Shown here: positions 1-9,634 of the stretch, piece by piece | How positions within the stretch are numbered: position 1 is the stretch's first letter | Layout of the letters: every line of letters starts with the position of its first letter | Assembly: GCA_964498785.1 (NCBI GenBank) | Contig: CAZCJL010000016.1 | Location: 1 to 64,000 of the forward strand | DNA from: Mariaggregatimicrobium sp964498785 | GTDB taxonomy: Bacteria > Zhuqueibacterota > Zhuqueibacteria > Thermofontimicrobiales > Thiofontviventaceae | Reading direction: 5' to 3' | DNA: 64,000 nt | The notes under the pieces: generated by a model | The model's input: only the letters and a program-made list of their open reading frames with translations | Databases searched by the model: none | Told to the model about the DNA's origin: nothing | Translations under genes and position numbers: made by a program

Positions 1-147
1 AATACGAAATAGCGGCAATCGCCCATATCTACCATAAAATATTGAGAAGATACTCAAAATTTATGATAACTGACTAAATCAACCACATCATGAATCCGCA
101 ATGGAAAGACTTATACAATGATTTCGTTAAAACAGATATCTGAGCGG

Positions 148-167
148 ATTCCTGCATCCGCAGGAAT
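148..167. repeat. REP-like short palindrome
   Basis: Two 8-base arms, ATTCCTGC and GCAGGAAT, are separated by ATCC, and GACA follows the right arm. This resembles the small extragenic palindromes (GGATTCC...GGAATGACA type) dispersed between genes in many bacteria. The palindrome is directly visible; membership of a genome-wide repeat family is inference because only one copy lies in the window. Confidence 0.5.
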
Positions 168-235
168 GACAGCTCGATGCTGAATAGTAACGATAAATTT
201 TAATTTAAAAATTGGAAGTCAATTATTAATGAACG

Positions 236-338
236 CGTAAAAAGTTAGAAGAATTAAGAAATAACACAATATATTGATGGCCTAACCATTATAAACATAA
301 TATATTGTACACATTGAGGGTCATGTCGACTTTTTACG
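236..338. repeat. Inverted-repeat element, possibly MITE-like
   Basis: CGTAAAAAGT at 236-245 is the exact reverse complement of ACTTTTTACG at 329-338. Between them lies a second perfect pair, ACAATATATT at 266-275 and AATATATTGT at 299-308 with a 23-base loop. A third pair, ATTGATGGC at 273-281 and GCCATCAAT at 341-349, crosses the others. The roughly 100-bp non-coding unit has the look of a degenerate miniature element, but no target-site duplication is obvious and no second copy is present in the window. Confidence 0.3.
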
Positions 339-481
339 AAGCCATCAATTATTGGTTAATAAAATATTACACAGCGGATTTAGTTGGTGTATTCGTGCAT
401 AATAGGAAATAATGAAAGATCTGTTTTAATTCTAATTTGTTTGAACCTTTTAAAGGATAAAACAGAATAGAATAATCAATA

Positions 482-530
482 AATAAAAAGACTCCCATGC
501 GTTTGTAATGTCAATCTCACACGGGAGTCA
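482..530 (-). terminator. Rho-independent terminator of the giant gene
   Basis: On the minus strand GACTCCCGTG (529-520) pairs with CATGGGAGTC (499-490), a 10-bp stem with one G-U pair around a loop of about 20 bases. The stem is followed immediately by TTTTTATTT. It lies about 50 bases beyond the stop codon of the 2880-residue secreted protein, where a transcript end is expected. Confidence 0.75.
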
Positions 531-578
531 TTCTGATTACGTTAGCGGGGGGGCATTATTTTAATAGTAAATTTTGGC

Positions 579-3500
579 TTACTTAATAAGCACCATTTTT
601 TTAGCCTGGACAAATGACCCTGCAACAATGCGGTAGTAATAAATACCGGACGCCATTTGAGTACCGTGTTTATCAATTCCATTCCACATTGCGACATGAT
701 AGCCAGCGTCTTTATCTTCGCTAACAAGAGTAATCACTTCCTGACCGAGCAAATTATAAACAGTCAATTTAACAAAAGCAGGATCTGCTAATTGATAATA
801 AATTTTTGTGCTCGGATTAAACGGATTCGGGAAATTTTGGGATAATTCAAATTTATCCGGTTTGGCAACATGAATTTTAATAGCTTCATGTTCGGTTCTA
901 ACGCCATTTATCGAAATATCTTCCAATTTATAATAATATGTTTCCCCGACCTTTACTTTTGTGTCTCTAAATTCATATACTTTATTTTCATTTGCCGGTA
1001 TCATGTTTTCATTAATTTTAGAATATTGACCGTTCGCCGCAGTTGCTCTCAGAATATTAAAACCAGCGTTATTTGTTTCGTAATTTGTACTCCATGCCAG
1101 GTGTACACCATCACGACCCACAACCTCTGCGGAGAATGTGGCCAGTTCCACTGGTGTTTTTATCGCCAGGTCCCAGCTTCTTTGCACAGAATCGTATCCA
1201 TCTGAGGCAATTACAGTTACAGTATGATTACCGAGATCAACTTTTTCATCATTCACATAAAAGCTGTATTGTTGGTTCGTTGAGACCAGTACCTCGTTAT
1301 AATACCATTCATATTTGATTTCATCATCAGTGTCCTGATCTGCCACGGTAATACTAAAATGAAATGTCTCCCCAATGTTTCTGTGACCGACTAACAGATC
1401 CTGCATTGGTTGATAGCTAAATATGGATGGCCGACGGTTAGAATTTAAAACCGTAATTTTAACAGCTTCATCATCAAGTCCGCCTCGATTATCACGAGCC
1501 ACAAAATTGACTTCATACTCACCGGCTTGCTGATAATTGGGAGTCCAGCCAAATCGTTGTGAGCCGGATGCATCAAAAGTTGCTCCGGGTGGCAAATTGT
1601 ATGCCTGATAACTCACAGCGAAATCATCTTCATCTGTCGCATTCACAGTAAAAGAAATTGTTTGATTTTCTGTTGCTGTCACTTCTTTGTTTAAATTTTG
1701 AAAAAGCGGAAACAAATTCGTGACTCCATTCGCGACAAATTCTAAACCATTTCCATCTAAACTATTATTAATTGCTTTGACTTTATAAATATTTTCTGCG
1801 GTCCCTAATTTCAATCGAGCAGCTGCAATTCCGTCATCATCTGTATAAATCATTTGCGGAGTTAAAAGAGTTCCGTTTCCGCCCCCGGACATCACAAACG
1901 AGATACCGACATTGCTTGCCGGATTATTGTATGTATCTACTACCAGCACTTCGAGTGGATAAACAAGTTCTCGCCCAATTGTTCCGTCTTGATTATTCCC
2001 GGAGTGAATGGCCATACTCACCGGTGAAGCAGCTTTTGAAGACACCTCGAATTTGAGCGGATTATTAATCAGACCATCTGCATACGCCTGAACCACGATA
2101 TCATCCCTTGTTGTTCCAAGATTTAGCACCACGGAAGCACTCCCATTCGCTCCGGTTGTAACAATAGGCTCGCCGGCAATAGTGGCATTTCCGGAAAGTA
2201 TTCCAAACTGCACATCAAATCCTTCCCGATATACGTTATCATATAAATCCGTTACTTTGACAGTTATTCCTGACAACGTACCACCGACAGTTCCGGTCCG
2301 TCCATCTCCGGATACTTTTAAGATTTTTGCGGCATCACCAGAATTTCCGACAGCGCTAAAATATTGAACATTCGTGCTCGGAAGGTTTTCTGCGATTGCC
2401 TGTGCCTGATTAATTCCGGCTCCGCGGCCAAGTGTAAAGTGGACAGAAGCATCTCCAAAAGGATCGGTGGGCAAAGTTACCGAAGACCTTCCGGTAAAAG
2501 TGCCGTCACCAAATGTTGAAGTATATCTCACCGGATAATCTCGAATCGGATCACCGTTTTCATCAATAACTTTCACCACAAATGGTTCGGAAAGCGTATA
2601 TCCGGCAGTCCCTGATTTTTCGTCACCAGATACTTTTACCAATGAAGACGCCTGCCCCTGATGTGCAGTAGCAATCCAGCGGGGCTCTCCTGAAAGACCT
2701 TCGGAATTCGCTCTGGCACGGTTTACTTCTTCAGATGGACCAAGCACCCAATAAGCAGACGCTGCACCGCTGGAATCAGTCATAATGGATTCACCTTCAC
2801 GAACCAAATTTTTGTTCAGATCATAAATTTGTCCGCCGCCAACATACGCCTCAAAATAAACCGGATGGCGATTTACAGCATTACCATTTCTATCACGCAC
2901 ATAGCATTTAATCGGATTCTTCAATGCTGTTCCATAATTTCCCTGCTGATCGGTACCGACTGTCCCGCTAATATTCGATGCATCTAAATTTCTAAAACGA
3001 ACTGTCGCATTTGTAATGAGATCAATTCCGTCAGAGACATTCCGAGCTGTGATATTTTTTAGCTCTGCCCTGGTGGATGCGATCGCACCAGATGTTTGAC
3101 CATTTTCATCAGTGAGCGCTCCTGGTTGAGTGATCATATTATTTGATCCGGATGCATTAATTGTTACCGCCTTATCCGGAATTGGGTTACCAAAATTATC
3201 TGTAAGCGTAATGGTAACTTGTGATTGAGACTGCCCATCCGCTGGCACGGGACCCGTTGCATGAATACGTGACGCCGTCGGACTGGCAGGCCCGCTTTTC
3301 GGTGTCACTGTAAAATCCATCGGAGAATCATTCAATTCCGGTGGTCCGTTCCATGATTGCGCAAAAACGACATTCGCAATAAATGCTTGCGGTCCGGGAT
3401 AGTAATCGACGCTTACAACGCCGTCGTAATTTGTAATAATGGAAACCGCAGTATCCCCATCTACTGCATTAAATGTACCACCACCTGTCACAATGGAAAA

Positions 3501-6500
3501 TTGAACCGGATGGCCTTCCACACCATTTCCTTTTTTATCGATGACCTTTACAACAAATGGCTGTGCTAATTTTTGCCGGACAACCGCATTCTGTTGGCCA
3601 TCACCGGAAATTTTAACCAGTTTGTCCGCACTACTACTGCGTGCCGACGCATAAAAACGGAACGGAGAATTGATTAAACTTCCACCAGTTGTTTTTTGAG
3701 AACGAGCCTCTACAATATTGTTATATTCACCTTTCGCCGTACCAACTGTCAACGCTACCTGAGCTTTTCCGCTATCATTGGTCGTTTTGGTTAGCATTGT
3801 TACATCACTTTTGCCATCCAGATAACCACCGCCGGCTTTTACTTCAAAAATAACATCATGGCCGACAATGGGGTTTCCACATTTATCAGCAACCATTACA
3901 GTCAGTGGATTTTCCAACTGATTCCCCACAACCACATACTGAGAATCACCGGATACAGCAACAAGACTATCAGGTGCGCCAATTGTAGCGCTTGCATTAA
4001 ACGTCACCGGCGATCCGTTCAGCGGTATATCCCCTTCTGCATTTTTTTCGACTAAGGAAACATCGTCAACATAAATAATACTATTTGTGCCTTTTCCGAT
4101 AATCTTTAAATTATCTGCGCCAATCTGGGTCATTCCGCTTGGAGTCGTAAAAATGATAGAATATTTTTTATAGGAACCTGGTTGCAGTGTCAGACTCAAC
4201 CAATCACTATCTGCAGTCTGCCAGGTTCCCTGAGGATTCAAATAATTGCTATTATGCATCATTCTTGATAGAATTGTCGCCCCTGCTGTCGTTGTTTTGG
4301 CCCAGAAGGAAAATTCGTAAGTTGTATTTGATTTAACTGAAATCACATTTTTATTATGGATATTAACAACACTGCTCGTATTTTTTGAAAAAAATCGGAC
4401 ACATTTACCTGATCTGGCGTTTGCTTCATCTTCGGCGACATTACTTTCAGCATCGCTAGCATATTTCTGCCAATTTACCGGATTACCACTTTCCCATTGA
4501 TCCAGGCTTCCGTTTTCCAGTATTTCAGCGCCTTTTCGCATGGCAGTGACTTCCACAACATGATTATTGGTGCCAGGTTCTGGTCCGAGTGTAAAAATCG
4601 CCTCAGCCGTTTTTTCGCTGGTTGTTAAAAGATCAATGGTTGAACTACCATTGACTTTACCACCACCCTGCGTAACGGTGTAAGTTACTTCGTAATTTGG
4701 AATTGCACGCCCCTGATCGTCAACGACTTTAACTTTAAGCGGGTTTTGCAACGGTTCGCCAACTGTTCCGGTTTGATAGTTACCAGCGACCGGTTGAATT
4801 GCATCCACGCCGGCAACACTGATATTAAAAACAATCGGGGAGCCGCTTAATCCATCCACTCGGGCTTCCACCTGACTGGGGACGCCGGGAATCATTCCGC
4901 AAATGTATTCGACCGCCGAAATTCCCTGGCTATTTGAATTAACGTTTGCTTGAATTTCGCCATTAACAGTCCCTAAATTATTTCCAATACACTTCCAGGT
5001 AATCGGAAATCCACCAACGGGTTGATCATAATTATTTAATACCAAAACTTTTAATGAATCTGTCAACAACCAACCGGCAGATCCTGTGTAATTTTCTGCA
5101 CCGACCCGTTCCATCGCTGAAATGCTTCCAGCAGTTGCCTGAAAATCGATCGGGCTATTCTGCAAAGGTGTGCCATCTTTCTCTGCAGAGGCACGAACAA
5201 TATTTACCAGCCCTTCTTCATCACCTAAGGTTAGTGTTACAGAAACCACGCCATTTGCTTCAGTAAGCCAACCGGGTCCCGGTGGATTTAATGACCCGCC
5301 TCCCTGAACAACTTCAAAATGTACTGAATAGCCAACTTTGCCATTTCCCGATTCATCTGTGACTTTTGCAACAAAGGGCATAGATAATGGCATTCCGGCC
5401 GCGCCAGTCTGTGGTGTTCCTGAAACCAATTCTAAAATTGCAGCTTCTCCGGCTTCACCAGTCGCCGAAAACTCTACCGGGGAATTGGTCAGAGCTACAC
5501 CAGCTTTTTCCGATGACGCAGTGACTCTGTTCAATCCTGCGCTTGGACCTAATTTAAACCGAACTCTGGCATACCCATCATTATCTGTATAAACATCCAT
5601 TCCTGATGTAGGACTTTGTGCGTTCGTTTTTTGCAGAGTGTTAACTTTTTTCTCGCCTTCTATCTCATTGCTTTCTGCTGAAGAAGTTGCCGGACTTAAT
5701 GTGCCGCCGCCTTCGACGACCGCAAAATTAACTTTATGATTTTTTACCGGATCGCCAACATTATCCACAATTTTTACCACAAGCGGATCTGCTAACGTCG
5801 AATTCGCAATTCCGCTTTGTCCGTCACCGGATATTTTATTTATAACTTCAGCCAATCCGGTTGTTGCAGTGGCAGTAAAATTGATAACAGGTAATCCCGG
5901 AAATGTGGCTTTTACAGTATTATTCGCCGACTCCGTCCCCAGAGTAAGAAATGTCGATGCTTTACCAGTATTATCTGTCTCTACTTCATGAATCGTCTGT
6001 CCATTCGATAGAGTACCGCTCCCCTCTGTGATTTCAAACTTTACTGTATAGCCCTCTGCCAGGTTGCTGTATTTATCCTTTAACTGAACTTCAAATGGCG
6101 ATGATAATCTTTCGCCACCTTTGCCGGTTTGGGATTGTGCTGTTGTCGCAGTCATTGTTGTGGGCGTATCTGCCCGACCGGTAATTGTAAAATTAACCGC
6201 AGAGGGTTCCAGCGAATATCCGGGGACAGTTACTTCAACTTCATTTAATCCGGCGGTTGTACCCAAAGTTAATTCCGCTTTTGCCCTTCCGTTTGTATCA
6301 GTACTATACTCCGGATACTCTTCTGTTCCACTTGGCCAGAAACTAAAATTATTTGATAAAATAATCTTATCCAACTTGACTTCGGGACACCAGCGTTGGG
6401 TTATTGTAATTTTGTGAACACCCTGCGATAAATTCCACACCTTGTAATTCCCGGATGACCTGTCACTAACAAAATCCCATATCCATTGGTTGGCAGTTGT

Positions 6501-9221
6501 CTTAGGTAAATCCCAGACACCAATGGAAAAAGCAACTGTATCCTGAGTGATATCAGGCTGATCATCTACCTGAACAAATACGGAGTAAAGATTTTTGTCG
6601 GGAATATTAAAGCGCCCGTACATTAAATATTGGCCTGGCGTTTTAATATAAACACTGAACTCAATTTTACCCATGAACCGTTGACCACTTCCACTACAAT
6701 AGACATAGCGTCCGCCGGCAGCATTGGGATCGACACCTTCCTGAAATTCACCCTGAATTAGATTGGCATTTTCCGTTTCCCGACGTATATTATTATCCGG
6801 AGGACTTAAATCCAGCGTTGCATTTCCCTGTTTCACAGAAAAATCCACAACCAGATTGGAAACAGGATTGTAATTATTATCGATTACCTGCACCACCAGA
6901 GAATCTTCTAACGCTTTTCCCACAATACCGATAGGATCTGTTAACGGACTAACTTTTTGCAGATATTTTGGTTCACCCACCGCATTTAACACAGTAAAAC
7001 GGTCGACATTATTATTTAATCCACCATAGAGTTGAATTCCTGCATAATAATCCATGTCATCAGTATGCGTTTTAGCAGGATCATCAAGTCTTCCATAATA
7101 CTGTTCATTGACAAAATAATCAAAATGATGTCCGGAACCATCGGAACTAACAACTATTTTAAACATATCACCCGGGCCAGGATATGAACTACCAGGTACC
7201 TGAAGCGTCCCAACCAATCCACTTGCCGCTCCTTCGACAACTGTAAATAAATAACATACGGGATTAGCGCCGGCTTCATTTCGAACCGTACATAAATAGC
7301 CGTTTGCTGTTGCGTAATTATCCGAATCAAGCATCATCGCGATTCCCGCCTTATCGATGCCAGCGAGATCGGCGCCTGGTTCTGCTGCCCATTGCAAAGA
7401 TGCTTCCACAGGATTAACATTGCTCTTAAAAACAGCTAATTGGCCCCAGCCGGAGCCGGTCATATTCATAAGTTGCCCGTTTTGAATTGCATACGCCGGG
7501 TGTGCGCTCCACAAAGTAGTTAATGTTCCGGGGTCGTTAAAGTCATCTGATTTCATTAACGCACCGCCACCGGAACTTGTGGATGCCTGTTTTACATTAG
7601 AAATTCCAGACCAGTTGAAGGCGTCGTCAGCGGTTTTGATTCCAAAATAGTAATCTGTTGCCGGAGAAAGGCCGGCCAATACAAAATTTTCTGTTGTATT
7701 CGGTTCTGCCGGAAATGGCAATCCAGGCGCAACTGTCGCCTGGGACCAGTTAGTTTCATCGATCATGTTTTCAGAATATCGAATATCGTAATAACTGGCT
7801 CTTCCTTCAATTCCGTCATCGCCGGGAGAAGTCCAGGTCAGGGTAATGCTAGTGCTTGTCACACTGGTAGCATTCAAATTGCTAATATTGCTCGGCGGCA
7901 TAATGTCTCCGATCAGATACATATCATAATCATCGACATTATAACTTGAACCAGATCCTTTTGACAAAATACCAGCAAACTGTTCGGCGACATTGCCATA
8001 CACTTTATTCGGATCATTGACATACCCGGCATATTCATCTCTGAAATAGCACTCAAACTTATGTCCGTTGGCATCTGAATCCAATACAATTTTACAGACA
8101 TCTCCTGCGGCAGGCGGAGAAATGGCATAAGGGGATTCTGTAATGTAATTACCAATGCCACCATTATTTATCGTCCATAATTGAAGTACATTTGATCCAT
8201 CTTCTTTCTTAAATCGAATGAAATATCCTTTTGCCGTGTTTGGATTTGCCGTATTTAAACGCACAGCAACACCGGCATCAATTATGTCTGAAGCAGCTGT
8301 TCCAGCACCCCATTTAAAAGAAATTTCGCCCGCATTGGTTGCTCCGCGATAGATCGCCATGTGGCTCCAATTACCATCGCTAGCGTTACAATGTAATTCT
8401 CGTTTGCCACTAACCACCTGAATTTCATACGTTCCATCATGCGCCCAGACATCTAGCAAATCAGTGGTCTGACGATCAAAATTATCGATAAGAATGCGGT
8501 TCAATCCGCTATTTGCTTCCTGAATAATATTTATCATTCGATGAAAAAAACCTTTAGCAATTACATTATATCCGTTATCATTCGGATGCAAAAAATCCTC
8601 CATATAATCATCGCCCCATGCATCATAAGTTCGGAACATTTCACCAGTTCCGATATAATGAATTTTATAACCGGCAGCTTTTTTATCCTCATAAATATAT
8701 TTAATTCTATGGCTTAATGCTGTTGTAAGACTATCCAGAGCATCGGTTCGTGGAGTTAAGCTGGAAATTAAGATGTGCGTGGATGCATTGTGACTGTGTA
8801 TTGCATTCACAATTCCTTCAATATTGTTAACGGAGTTTGCTATAGTTAACGTCTCATTAGCAATCTCGGTCACATCATTCGCCCCAACTATCAATAATAC
8901 ATAATTCGGAGAAAATGTTGTCAGCCAACCACTGACATTGCTTAAAATATCACCAGAGGTAAATCCCTCATGTCCCTCATGATTTGTCTGAAAACCGCTC
9001 CCATCGGACAGACTACCGACAAAATTATAATTGACACTGTAACTCGTTAAAGATAATTGCAGGTCATCGCGATACCCTCCATTGTCTGATGAACCTGCTC
9101 CTTTTGTAATCGAATCACCAAGGGGCATTATTTTTATCTGTGCATTTGTTAACCCATAGCTAAAAAGCAGTGCTATTATTCCGAATACTAACCATACGTT
9201 TAATTTTTTAGAGAAAGTCAT
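579..9221 (-). CDS. Giant secreted SGNH esterase with Big_1-like repeats and type IX sorting tail
   Basis: This is a 2880-residue surface protein. ATG at 9221 is chosen because AGGAGG lies 10 bases upstream and a signal peptide follows (residues 1-27). Residues 29-240 form an SGNH hydrolase of the acetylxylan-esterase type: GDS with Ser37, the HEG..G block near 82-86, GAND with Asn115, and DFLH with Asp209 and His212. Two LamG-like modules (about 245-445 and 570-750) flank an FN3 domain. About 13 Big_1-like Ig repeats cover roughly 753-2501. A putative Ig, a PKD-like and an FN3-like domain follow. The last 90 residues are a Por-type sorting domain starting NFPNPFNPST. Export through a type IX system to the cell surface is inferred from that tail; no secretion genes are in the window. 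The substrate is probably an acetylated polysaccharide. The gene is its own transcription unit between two terminators. Confidence 0.9.
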   Translation of the reverse strand: MTFSKKLNVWLVFGIIALLFSYGLTNAQIKIMPLGDSITKGAGSSDNGGYRDDLQLSLTSYSVNYNFVGSLSDGSGFQTNHEGHEGFTSGDILSNVSGWLTTFSPNYVLLIVGANDVTEIANETLTIANSVNNIEGIVNAIHSHNASTHILISSLTPRTDALDSLTTALSHRIKYIYEDKKAAGYKIHYIGTGEMFRTYDAWGDDYMEDFLHPNDNGYNVIAKGFFHRMINIIQEANSGLNRILIDNFDRQTTDLLDVWAHDGTYEIQVVSGKRELHCNASDGNWSHMAIYRGATNAGEISFKWGAGTAASDIIDAGVAVRLNTANPNTAKGYFIRFKKEDGSNVLQLWTINNGGIGNYITESPYAISPPAAGDVCKIVLDSDANGHKFECYFRDEYAGYVNDPNKVYGNVAEQFAGILSKGSGSSYNVDDYDMYLIGDIMPPSNISNLNATSVTSTSITLTWTSPGDDGIEGRASYYDIRYSENMIDETNWSQATVAPGLPFPAEPNTTENFVLAGLSPATDYYFGIKTADDAFNWSGISNVKQASTSSGGGALMKSDDFNDPGTLTTLWSAHPAYAIQNGQLMNMTGSGWGQLAVFKSNVNPVEASLQWAAEPGADLAGIDKAGIAMMLDSDNYATANGYLCTVRNEAGANPVCYLFTVVEGAASGLVGTLQVPGSSYPGPGDMFKIVVSSDGSGHHFDYFVNEQYYGRLDDPAKTHTDDMDYYAGIQLYGGLNNNVDRFTVLNAVGEPKYLQKVSPLTDPIGIVGKALEDSLVVQVIDNNYNPVSNLVVDFSVKQGNATLDLSPPDNNIRRETENANLIQGEFQEGVDPNAAGGRYVYCSGSGQRFMGKIEFSVYIKTPGQYLMYGRFNIPDKNLYSVFVQVDDQPDITQDTVAFSIGVWDLPKTTANQWIWDFVSDRSSGNYKVWNLSQGVHKITITQRWCPEVKLDKIILSNNFSFWPSGTEEYPEYSTDTNGRAKAELTLGTTAGLNEVEVTVPGYSLEPSAVNFTITGRADTPTTMTATTAQSQTGKGGERLSSPFEVQLKDKYSNLAEGYTVKFEITEGSGTLSNGQTIHEVETDNTGKASTFLTLGTESANNTVKATFPGLPVINFTATATTGLAEVINKISGDGQSGIANSTLADPLVVKIVDNVGDPVKNHKVNFAVVEGGGTLSPATSSAESNEIEGEKKVNTLQKTNAQSPTSGMDVYTDNDGYARVRFKLGPSAGLNRVTASSEKAGVALTNSPVEFSATGEAGEAAILELVSGTPQTGAAGMPLSMPFVAKVTDESGNGKVGYSVHFEVVQGGGSLNPPGPGWLTEANGVVSVTLTLGDEEGLVNIVRASAEKDGTPLQNSPIDFQATAGSISAMERVGAENYTGSAGWLLTDSLKVLVLNNYDQPVGGFPITWKCIGNNLGTVNGEIQANVNSNSQGISAVEYICGMIPGVPSQVEARVDGLSGSPIVFNISVAGVDAIQPVAGNYQTGTVGEPLQNPLKVKVVDDQGRAIPNYEVTYTVTQGGGKVNGSSTIDLLTTSEKTAEAIFTLGPEPGTNNHVVEVTAMRKGAEILENGSLDQWESGNPVNWQKYASDAESNVAEDEANARSGKCVRFFSKNTSSVVNIHNKNVISVKSNTTYEFSFWAKTTTAGATILSRMMHNSNYLNPQGTWQTADSDWLSLTLQPGSYKKYSIIFTTPSGMTQIGADNLKIIGKGTNSIIYVDDVSLVEKNAEGDIPLNGSPVTFNASATIGAPDSLVAVSGDSQYVVVGNQLENPLTVMVADKCGNPIVGHDVIFEVKAGGGYLDGKSDVTMLTKTTNDSGKAQVALTVGTAKGEYNNIVEARSQKTTGGSLINSPFRFYASARSSSADKLVKISGDGQQNAVVRQKLAQPFVVKVIDKKGNGVEGHPVQFSIVTGGGTFNAVDGDTAVSIITNYDGVVSVDYYPGPQAFIANVVFAQSWNGPPELNDSPMDFTVTPKSGPASPTASRIHATGPVPADGQSQSQVTITLTDNFGNPIPDKAVTINASGSNNMITQPGALTDENGQTSGAIASTRAELKNITARNVSDGIDLITNATVRFRNLDASNISGTVGTDQQGNYGTALKNPIKCYVRDRNGNAVNRHPVYFEAYVGGGQIYDLNKNLVREGESIMTDSSGAASAYWVLGPSEEVNRARANSEGLSGEPRWIATAHQGQASSLVKVSGDEKSGTAGYTLSEPFVVKVIDENGDPIRDYPVRYTSTFGDGTFTGRSSVTLPTDPFGDASVHFTLGRGAGINQAQAIAENLPSTNVQYFSAVGNSGDAAKILKVSGDGRTGTVGGTLSGITVKVTDLYDNVYREGFDVQFGILSGNATIAGEPIVTTGANGSASVVLNLGTTRDDIVVQAYADGLINNPLKFEVSSKAASPVSMAIHSGNNQDGTIGRELVYPLEVLVVDTYNNPASNVGISFVMSGGGNGTLLTPQMIYTDDDGIAAARLKLGTAENIYKVKAINNSLDGNGLEFVANGVTNLFPLFQNLNKEVTATENQTISFTVNATDEDDFAVSYQAYNLPPGATFDASGSQRFGWTPNYQQAGEYEVNFVARDNRGGLDDEAVKITVLNSNRRPSIFSYQPMQDLLVGHRNIGETFHFSITVADQDTDDEIKYEWYYNEVLVSTNQQYSFYVNDEKVDLGNHTVTVIASDGYDSVQRSWDLAIKTPVELATFSAEVVGRDGVHLAWSTNYETNNAGFNILRATAANGQYSKINENMIPANENKVYEFRDTKVKVGETYYYKLEDISINGVRTEHEAIKIHVAKPDKFELSQNFPNPFNPSTKIYYQLADPAFVKLTVYNLLGQEVITLVSEDKDAGYHVAMWNGIDKHGTQMASGIYYYRIVAGSFVQAKKMVLIK
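1720..6965 (-). repeat. Array of about 13 Big_1-like Ig repeats in the giant protein
   Basis: Each unit is about 100-130 residues and starts with a V-x-G-x-x-Q-x-G-x-x-G core. It continues with V-x-V-x-D-x-x-G-N-P, an F-x-x-x-x-G-G-G strand, a T-D-x-x-G-x-A turn and L-G-x-x-x-G-x-N, and ends in N-S-P-x-x-F-x-A. The copies are clearly diverged, so this is a protein repeat rather than a recent DNA duplication. Units 1 and 6 are interrupted by carbohydrate-binding-like modules. Such stacks usually act as a stalk holding an N-terminal enzyme away from the cell; that role is inference. Confidence 0.8.
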
Positions 9222-9634
9222 GATGTTACAACCTCCTGTGAAGTTTTCAGTTTTTCTTCTGATAAAAAGTATCAGCATTGAGATTATTTATTATAATCCC
9301 CCCGGATCATTTGCATAAGTGAATATAATACCTGGTTTGTATCAAGCAATTTTTATACCAACAAACAATAACAACTCTTCGTTTTTTCTATTAATCACCT
9401 ACTTGATTATAAACATTGAAATAATGAGGAATCATTCTATATAATTTCATCGTTCTTTTTGAATAAATCTTTATTTTTTTATTAAATATATTACATATTT
9501 TTACCATATATAAAGGTAATTTGCTGTAACAATGTTTCACTTTGACTCAATTTTGACCATTATTAAAAAGCCTTTCTGAAAAAAATGATCTCAGAAAGGC
9601 TTTTTTACGAAGAGAATATTTCAGAAATATCGGG
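9222..9634. other. Intergenic region: giant-gene leader and cysQ terminator
   Basis: The stretch holds the strong ribosome binding site of the giant gene (AGGAGG near 9231-9238, minus sense). A 6-bp leader hairpin, CTGATA/TATCAG, lies at 9259-9275, and a TATAAT hexamer reads on the minus strand at 9295-9290 without a convincing -35. A very AT-rich block with no clear gene covers about 9360-9550. The cysQ terminator is at 9565-9605. Confidence 0.5.
9565..9605 (-). terminator. Strong terminator at the end of the sulfate operon
   Basis: A perfect 15-bp stem (AAAAAGCCTTTCTGA at 9565-9579 and its complement at 9591-9605) encloses an 11-base loop, with T runs on both strands. It lies 30 bases past the cysQ stop codon and would end minus-strand transcription there. 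It also insulates the giant gene from readthrough. Confidence 0.9.

Larger units (their letters stand above)
1..578. other. Non-coding left flank with inverted repeats
   Basis: I see no supported gene here. The stretch holds a small perfect hairpin at 148-167, a 10-bp inverted repeat at 266-308, a longer-range 10-bp inverted repeat at 236-338, and the terminator of the giant gene near 482-530; each is listed separately. A short open frame at 3-77 (plus) enters from the window edge and ends in TAA. It could be the last 24 codons of a gene lying to the left, but it is too short to identify. Confidence 0.6.

Noticed and set aside
3..77. Open frame at the left edge ending in TAA (plus strand), possibly the C terminus of an outside gene
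   Set aside because: Only 24 codons are visible and I recognise no family, so it cannot be called a gene.
870..8164. Many open frames of 60-100 codons on both strands inside the giant gene
   Set aside because: They lie wholly within a well-supported coding frame, lack ribosome sites and domain content, and are frame shadows.
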